18,691 bases of DNA from CALJIC01 sp039805565 (GTDB lineage Bacteria; Chloroflexota; Chloroflexia; Chloroflexales; Roseiflexaceae), in contig JBDLTZ010000284.1 in the NCBI GenBank assembly GCA_039805565.1, positions 1-18,691 on the forward strand, written 5' to 3'. Below are positions 15,693-18,691 of the stretch, piece after piece. The notes under the pieces are model-generated. The model did not search any database and was not told the origin of the DNA. It was given only the letters and a program-made list of their open reading frames with translations. A program made the position numbers and the translations under genes. Each line of letters opens with the position of its first letter. Positions within the stretch are counted from its first letter, which is position 1.

Positions 15693-16109
15693 ATGAGCGA
15701 GACCTCACTGGCGCGACACGCCTACGGCTACCAGCGGAAGACCACGCTCGACCTCACAGCGGCCATCGCGGCGATCACAGCGGCCCTGAAGGAGGAGGGC
15801 TTTGGCGTGCTGATGAGCCTGGACCTGCAGGCGACGCTGCGGCAGAAGCTCGGCGTGGAGCGACCTCCGTACACCATTTTGGGGGCCTGTAATCCGGCTT
15901 TGGCGAACCAGGCTCTGGCACAAGAGCTGGAGATCGGCCTGCTGCTCCCGTGTAATGTCGTCGTCTACACCGGCGCGGACGGCAAGACCGTTGTATCGGC
16001 TGTCGACCCCGAAGCCCTGTTCACGGTGACGGGTCGGGACGATCTCGCCCCGCTTGCGCGTGAGGTCGGGGCGCGGCTCTCACGCGCTCTGGAGCGGCTG
16101 CCCGCGTAG
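15693..16109 (+). CDS. DUF302-domain protein
   Basis: A 138-residue protein that is almost entirely one DUF302 domain. The core runs from about residue 17 (TTLDLTAAI) to 105; the signature is YTILGACNPALANQAL (60-75) with Cys66, then EIGLLLPCNVVVY (80-92) with Cys87. The two cysteines are common in the family, whose biochemical role is not established; DUF302 genes are often near redox or detoxification genes, but that is only a tendency. AAGGAG lies about 9 bases before ATG 15693. It is the last gene before a strong hairpin and may be the end of the cluster started upstream, 69 bases after the methyltransferase. Confidence 0.88.
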   Translation: MSETSLARHAYGYQRKTTLDLTAAIAAITAALKEEGFGVLMSLDLQATLRQKLGVERPPYTILGACNPALANQALAQELEIGLLLPCNVVVYTGADGKTVVSAVDPEALFTVTGRDDLAPLAREVGARLSRALERLPA

Positions 16110-16128
16110 GCGGGAGCAGCCATCGACA

Positions 16129-16178
16129 GGGCCGACCTGCCCCCAAGGACTTCATTGTCCCCAGGGGCAGATCGGCCC
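16129..16178. terminator. Long hairpin between converging genes
   Basis: GGGCCGACCTGCCCC at 16129-16143 pairs with GGGGCAGATCGGCCC at 16164-16178 at 14 of 15 positions, and GGAC/GTCC (16147-16150 with 16157-16160) forms a nested stem around TTCATT. It sits 19 bases beyond the DUF302 stop and 70 bases beyond the stop of the converging haem protein gene, so it could end transcription from both sides. There is no long T-run. Confidence 0.75.
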
Positions 16179-16248
16179 TCCCACGAAACAGTGCGACAGG
16201 CCGGCGACCGCCACGGTAAGCGGCGCAACGTCACCTGCGCGGGAACAG

Positions 16249-16770
16249 TTAGTCGTCGCCATCGGCGCTCCCACCACTAGGCCCGCCACTTTCCCCGCCG
16301 AAGGTGGCCGTCAGGCCGGCGATCAGCTGCTCGCGCTCGGCGGGGGTGAGCCGCGCCTCGGGGTGCGTGGGCAGGTAGATCTTCATCGGCATCTCGCCCT
16401 CGCGCACGGCCTCGGCGGCCTCATCGCCCTCGTTGCGCTGCTGGCCCCACATCGAGACATTAAACTTCGCGCGCCCCTCCTCCACATCGTGGGCGACCAG
16501 CCAGGAGACCGGGGCGATGTTGCTGTACCACGGCCAGACGGTCTGGTTGCTGTGGCAGTCGGCGCAGGCGCGCACGAAGAGGGCGCGGGTCTGGGGGCTG
16601 TCCCAGGTTGGCTCAGCGACGACCGGCGGGTTGGTGTGGTCGCGCCCGTAGGGGACGAGCTGCATCGCCAGCAGGAGCACAAGTAGGGCACCAAGGCCCC
16701 AGGCCCCAAAGCGGCGCGGCGACCAGCGACGAGTTCTTCCGACAGGCGGCGAGGTGACAGAGGAGGCCAT
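16249..16770 (-). CDS. Membrane-anchored haem-binding-domain protein (cytochrome-like)
   Basis: A 173-residue single-anchor protein. The hydrophobic segment spans about 22-40 after an Arg-rich start, leaving the main domain outside. That domain has a single c-type haem site, CADCH (Cys69, Cys72, His73), followed by the run SNQTVWPWYSNIAPVSWLVA typical of the haem-binding domain family (Haem_bd). An Asn-x-Ser-x-Trp segment follows, then a C-terminal region ending in a Gly-Ser-Asp-rich tail. The likely role is periplasmic or surface electron transfer. A longer frame reaches 16884, but ATG 16770 has AAAGGA 6 bases upstream and gives a normal length. It lies downstream of, and on the same strand as, the PepSY-like gene, 122 bases after it. 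Confidence 0.85.
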   Translation of the reverse strand: MASSVTSPPVGRTRRWSPRRFGAWGLGALLVLLLAMQLVPYGRDHTNPPVVAEPTWDSPQTRALFVRACADCHSNQTVWPWYSNIAPVSWLVAHDVEEGRAKFNVSMWGQQRNEGDEAAEAVREGEMPMKIYLPTHPEARLTPAEREQLIAGLTATFGGESGGPSGGSADGDD

Positions 16771-16892
16771 CGCGAGTCCTTTCATCCAGAGCGTCCGGTA
16801 TATCGGCCCCAGCACATGCCCGATGTCTCCGCCAGCATACGCCGAGCAGCTTGGAAATCCCTTGGAACCGGCTAGGGTGAGCAACGCACACC

Positions 16893-17378
16893 TCAGTCGT
16901 CGTCGTCGTGCTCGCCGCCCTCGTGCTCGCCGCCCTCGTGCTCGCCGCCCTCGTGCTCACCGCCCTCGCCGCCCCCGGAGGTTGTGCCGGTTGCACCTGG
17001 CGTCGCAAGAACCTGCCCGCTCATCGCGTCGACGTAGGCGAAGCCGGTGCTGAGCGGCACCTCGTAGGCGACGACGCCCTGGTAGGTCACCAGTTCGGGC
17101 GTGCCGGCCAGGGTGGCGCCGGTGGCCGTGGTGAGGGCGAGCGATCCCGCCTGGTCGGCGGAGACCGTGTAGCTGACGGGGACCGTCTGTGGCTCGGCGG
17201 CCGTCGGGGCCGCCTGGGGCTGGGTGACCATGACCGGGCTCACGTCGGCAGGCGCGCTTATGGTGGTGGGAGCCGGTGCGGCGCTGGAGCTTGAGAGGCC
17301 CGGCAGGACGACGGCGAACAGCACGAGGACGAAGGCGGTCACCGCCGCGGCGGCGGCGAGCAGGGCGCGCTGGTTCAT
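16893..17378 (-). CDS. Exported PepSY-like protein with His/Glu/Asp-rich repeat tail
   Basis: A 161-residue exported protein. Residues 7-28 are an anchor or signal segment, then a Pro-Ala-rich linker (about 30-65). About residues 75-130 have the PepSY look: VTYQGVVAYEVPL then GFAYVDAMSGQVL, a pattern of strand, turn, strand with Asp-x-x-x-Gly. The last 30 residues are GGEHE repeated four times and four Asp, with four His and many acidic residues, a plausible metal-binding tail. The DNA under it is the tandem repeat reported separately. PepSY domains are often linked to inhibition of proteases or to iron/redox proteins. AGGAG lies about 8 bases before ATG 17378. It is the first gene of a probable two-gene unit with the haem protein downstream. 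Confidence 0.78.
   Translation of the reverse strand: MNQRALLAAAAAVTAFVLVLFAVVLPGLSSSSAAPAPTTISAPADVSPVMVTQPQAAPTAAEPQTVPVSYTVSADQAGSLALTTATGATLAGTPELVTYQGVVAYEVPLSTGFAYVDAMSGQVLATPGATGTTSGGGEGGEHEGGEHEGGEHEGGEHDDDD
16907..16966. repeat. 15-bp tandem repeat, four copies
   Basis: Four head-to-tail copies of the 15-base unit CGTGCTCGCCGCCCT lie at 16907-16921, 16922-16936, 16937-16951 and 16952-16966; the first three are identical and the last has one change (A for G). On the minus strand they encode the Gly-Gly-Glu-His-Glu repeats. A GTC trinucleotide run (16896-16907) encodes the Asp tail. Being a multiple of three, copy changes would keep the frame. Confidence 0.95.
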
Positions 17379-17675
17379 CGGGATATCTCCTGGTGGCGTG
17401 ATGTCAACGTGCCTTCAGTGTAGGCGGCCTCCCTTGGAAGCATATTGGAATAAGCCCTAAAAGCTCACATTTAACGCTAATCATTGCGTAGCGAAGAATG
17501 TTGCTATTTTCTGTGCAATGTGCAACGAAGAATGTACCCGCTACGATAGACGTCCATCTGGTTGTCCCATCACAACCGGGCCAGCGCGCAATTCCAAGCG
17601 TGTTCCAACACTCCGGCACTACCATCACTCTGTGGCGGCCACGACAGCGCGAGGGCCGCTCCTGTGGAGGCTCCA
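17379..17675. promoter_or_regulatory. AT-richer divergent promoter region
   Basis: This 297-base gap separates the minus-strand PepSY-like gene from the plus-strand ferredoxin and is visibly AT-richer than the rest of the window. CGAAGAATGT occurs twice in the same direction, at 17492-17501 and 17526-17535, 34 bases apart, and GCAA/TTGC runs lie around them. CAATAT-like and TACGAT-like (17542-17547) sequences could be -10 elements for the minus and plus genes, but no good -35 partner is seen. Confidence 0.4.
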
Positions 17676-17942
17676 ATGATGGCGCTGGCATCTCGTTCCC
17701 TCGCCTTCGATCTGACCCGGGCCAGGGTGCTCGCGGCGGGGCAGGTCGTGCCCGACCCGGCCCGCTGCGTGCAGTGCGGCATCTGCTCCTACAACTGCCC
17801 GCTCGGCCTCGACGTGCGCGCCTACGCCTGGCGCGGCGAGCCGATCGACGACGGCCGCTGCCTCACCTGTGGCCAATGTGTGGGCCGCTGCCCCCGGGGC
17901 GCGCTGCGCTTTGCTCCCACCGCGCCGAGAGGAGGCCGCTGA
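17676..17942 (+). CDS. 2[4Fe-4S] ferredoxin-like protein
   Basis: An 88-residue iron-sulfur protein with two complete cluster motifs: C31-x2-C34-x2-C37-x3-C41-Pro and C62-x2-C65-x2-C68-x3-C72-Pro, so two [4Fe-4S] clusters are expected. The text around them (CVQCGICSYNCPLGLDVR and then CLTCGQCVGRCPRG) is that of the dicluster electron-transfer segments seen in HdrC/GlpC-like subunits, here as a stand-alone protein. The longer frame from 17562 adds residues without a motif; ATG 17676 has GGAGG 5 bases before it (17666-17670), and ATG 17679 is the alternative. Its stop codon TGA overlaps the next start by one base (TGATG), so it is probably translated with the FAD oxidoreductase and passes electrons to or from it. 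Confidence 0.88.
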   Translation: MMALASRSLAFDLTRARVLAAGQVVPDPARCVQCGICSYNCPLGLDVRAYAWRGEPIDDGRCLTCGQCVGRCPRGALRFAPTAPRGGR

Positions 17943-18691
17943 TGGCCGCCCAGTACGTCATCGTCGGGGCAGGGGTGGCCGGCATCGCCGCTGCCGAGCG
18001 GCTGCGCGCGCTCGTACCTCGCGCCTCCGTCACGGTGGTCACCGACGACCCAGCCGGCTTCTACTCGCGCCCGGGGCTGGCCTACTACCTCAGCGGCCTC
18101 GTCCCCGAGGGCCAACTCTTCCCGCGCTCCCCCGCCGAGCTGCGCGCCCTCGGCCTGACGTGGGTGAAGGGCCGCGCCGTCGGGCTCGACCCGCGCGCCC
18201 ACCGCCTCCACCTCACCGACGGCCGTGCCCTGCCCTACGACAAGCTGCTGCTCGCGACGGGCGCCACCGCCGCCCCGCCCGACTTCCCCGGCGGCGACCT
18301 GGACGGCGTGATGACCCTCGATAGTCTCGACGACGCGCGCCGCATCGTGCGCCGGGCGCGCCCCGGCATGCCGGCCGTGGTCGTCGGCGGCGGCATCACC
18401 GCCCTGGAGCTGGCCGAGGGCCTGCGGGCCCGCGGCTGCCGGGTTCACTACCTGCTGCGCGGCGCGCGCTACTGGGCCAACGTGCTTGACGCCGAGGAGT
18501 CAGCCCTGGTGGAGGGCCACCTACGGGAACTGGGCGTCCATATCCGCTATCACACGCGGGTGCGCCAGGCCCTCGGCGGCCGAGGGAGCGTCACCGCCGT
18601 CGAGACCGAGGCCGGCGACCGCATCCCCTGCCAACTCCTCGCGGTGGCGATCGGCACGCGGCCCCAGGTCGAGCTCGCCCGCTCCGGCGGG
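17942..18691 (+). CDS. FAD/NAD(P)-dependent oxidoreductase, 3' end outside window
   Basis: The first 250 residues of a pyridine nucleotide-disulfide oxidoreductase-type flavoprotein (Pyr_redox_2 family); the gene continues past the right edge. Residues 6-11 region holds the FAD loop (VIVGAGVAGIAAAE), and FYSRPGLAYYL near 40-50 is typical of NirB-like and rubredoxin/ferredoxin reductase members. DKLLLATGA (about 101-109) is the ATG motif, the second nucleotide loop GGGITALELA lies at about 149-158 for NAD(P)H, and AIGTRP (about 238-243) follows. No redox-active Cys pair is visible near the FAD loop, so it is not a thioredoxin-type enzyme. Together with the overlapping ferredoxin it looks like an NAD(P)H:ferredoxin-like electron transfer unit. 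Confidence 0.9.
   Translation, partial: MAAQYVIVGAGVAGIAAAERLRALVPRASVTVVTDDPAGFYSRPGLAYYLSGLVPEGQLFPRSPAELRALGLTWVKGRAVGLDPRAHRLHLTDGRALPYDKLLLATGATAAPPDFPGGDLDGVMTLDSLDDARRIVRRARPGMPAVVVGGGITALELAEGLRARGCRVHYLLRGARYWANVLDAEESALVEGHLRELGVHIRYHTRVRQALGGRGSVTAVETEAGDRIPCQLLAVAIGTRPQVELARSGG

Noticed and set aside
16907..16966. Tandem repeat considered as a CRISPR or origin iteron
   Set aside because: Units are directly abutting without spacers, GC-rich, in frame with a gene, and encode a protein repeat, so a coding repeat explains them.

Overview
The window is high-GC DNA (clearly above 60 percent by eye) with dense, short-spaced genes and purine-rich ribosome binding sites. The mix of families (DUF4386-like membrane proteins, a LiaF-type membrane protein, DUF302, a haem-binding-domain cytochrome, a PEP-synthase-like dikinase, Thermus-like seven-iron ferredoxin) suggests a free-living or thermotolerant bacterium, most likely Chloroflexota. 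No rRNA or other marker gene is present, so this is inference. I saw no tRNA, rRNA, CRISPR array, transposase or integrase.

Left part (1-4404, minus strand). A class V aminotransferase runs off the left edge; its first 220 or so residues look like a shrunken second copy of the same fold. Just upstream, the first 17 codons of a second DUF4386-type gene survive as a remnant whose frame runs into the aminotransferase start. An intact DUF4386-like membrane protein, a 576-base stretch with probable gene debris, and a membrane-anchored class C beta-lactamase-like serine hydrolase follow.

Middle (4989-16109, plus strand). An exported HExxH metallopeptidase, a small LiaF-like membrane protein, a multi-pass membrane protein and an SRPBCC protein lead into a tight cluster: a fusion of a ketopantoate-reductase-like domain with an L-2-amino-thiazoline-4-carboxylate hydrolase-like domain, a SAM methyltransferase (start abuts the previous stop), a seven-iron-type ferredoxin, a PEP-synthase-like dikinase with the domain order of rifampicin phosphotransferase, an MFS exporter, a second methyltransferase and a DUF302 protein. 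Dikinase, methyltransferases and exporter together look like a small-molecule modification and export module of unknown substrate. This is the most interesting part of the window.

Right part (16129-18691). A long hairpin separates the converging gene sets. On the minus strand are a PepSY-like exported protein with a repeated Gly-Gly-Glu-His-Glu tail and, downstream of it, a membrane-anchored CxxCH haem protein. Diverging from them across an AT-richer 297-base region is a 2[4Fe-4S] ferredoxin whose stop overlaps the start of an FAD/NAD(P) oxidoreductase that leaves the window. This end is a set of electron-transfer proteins.
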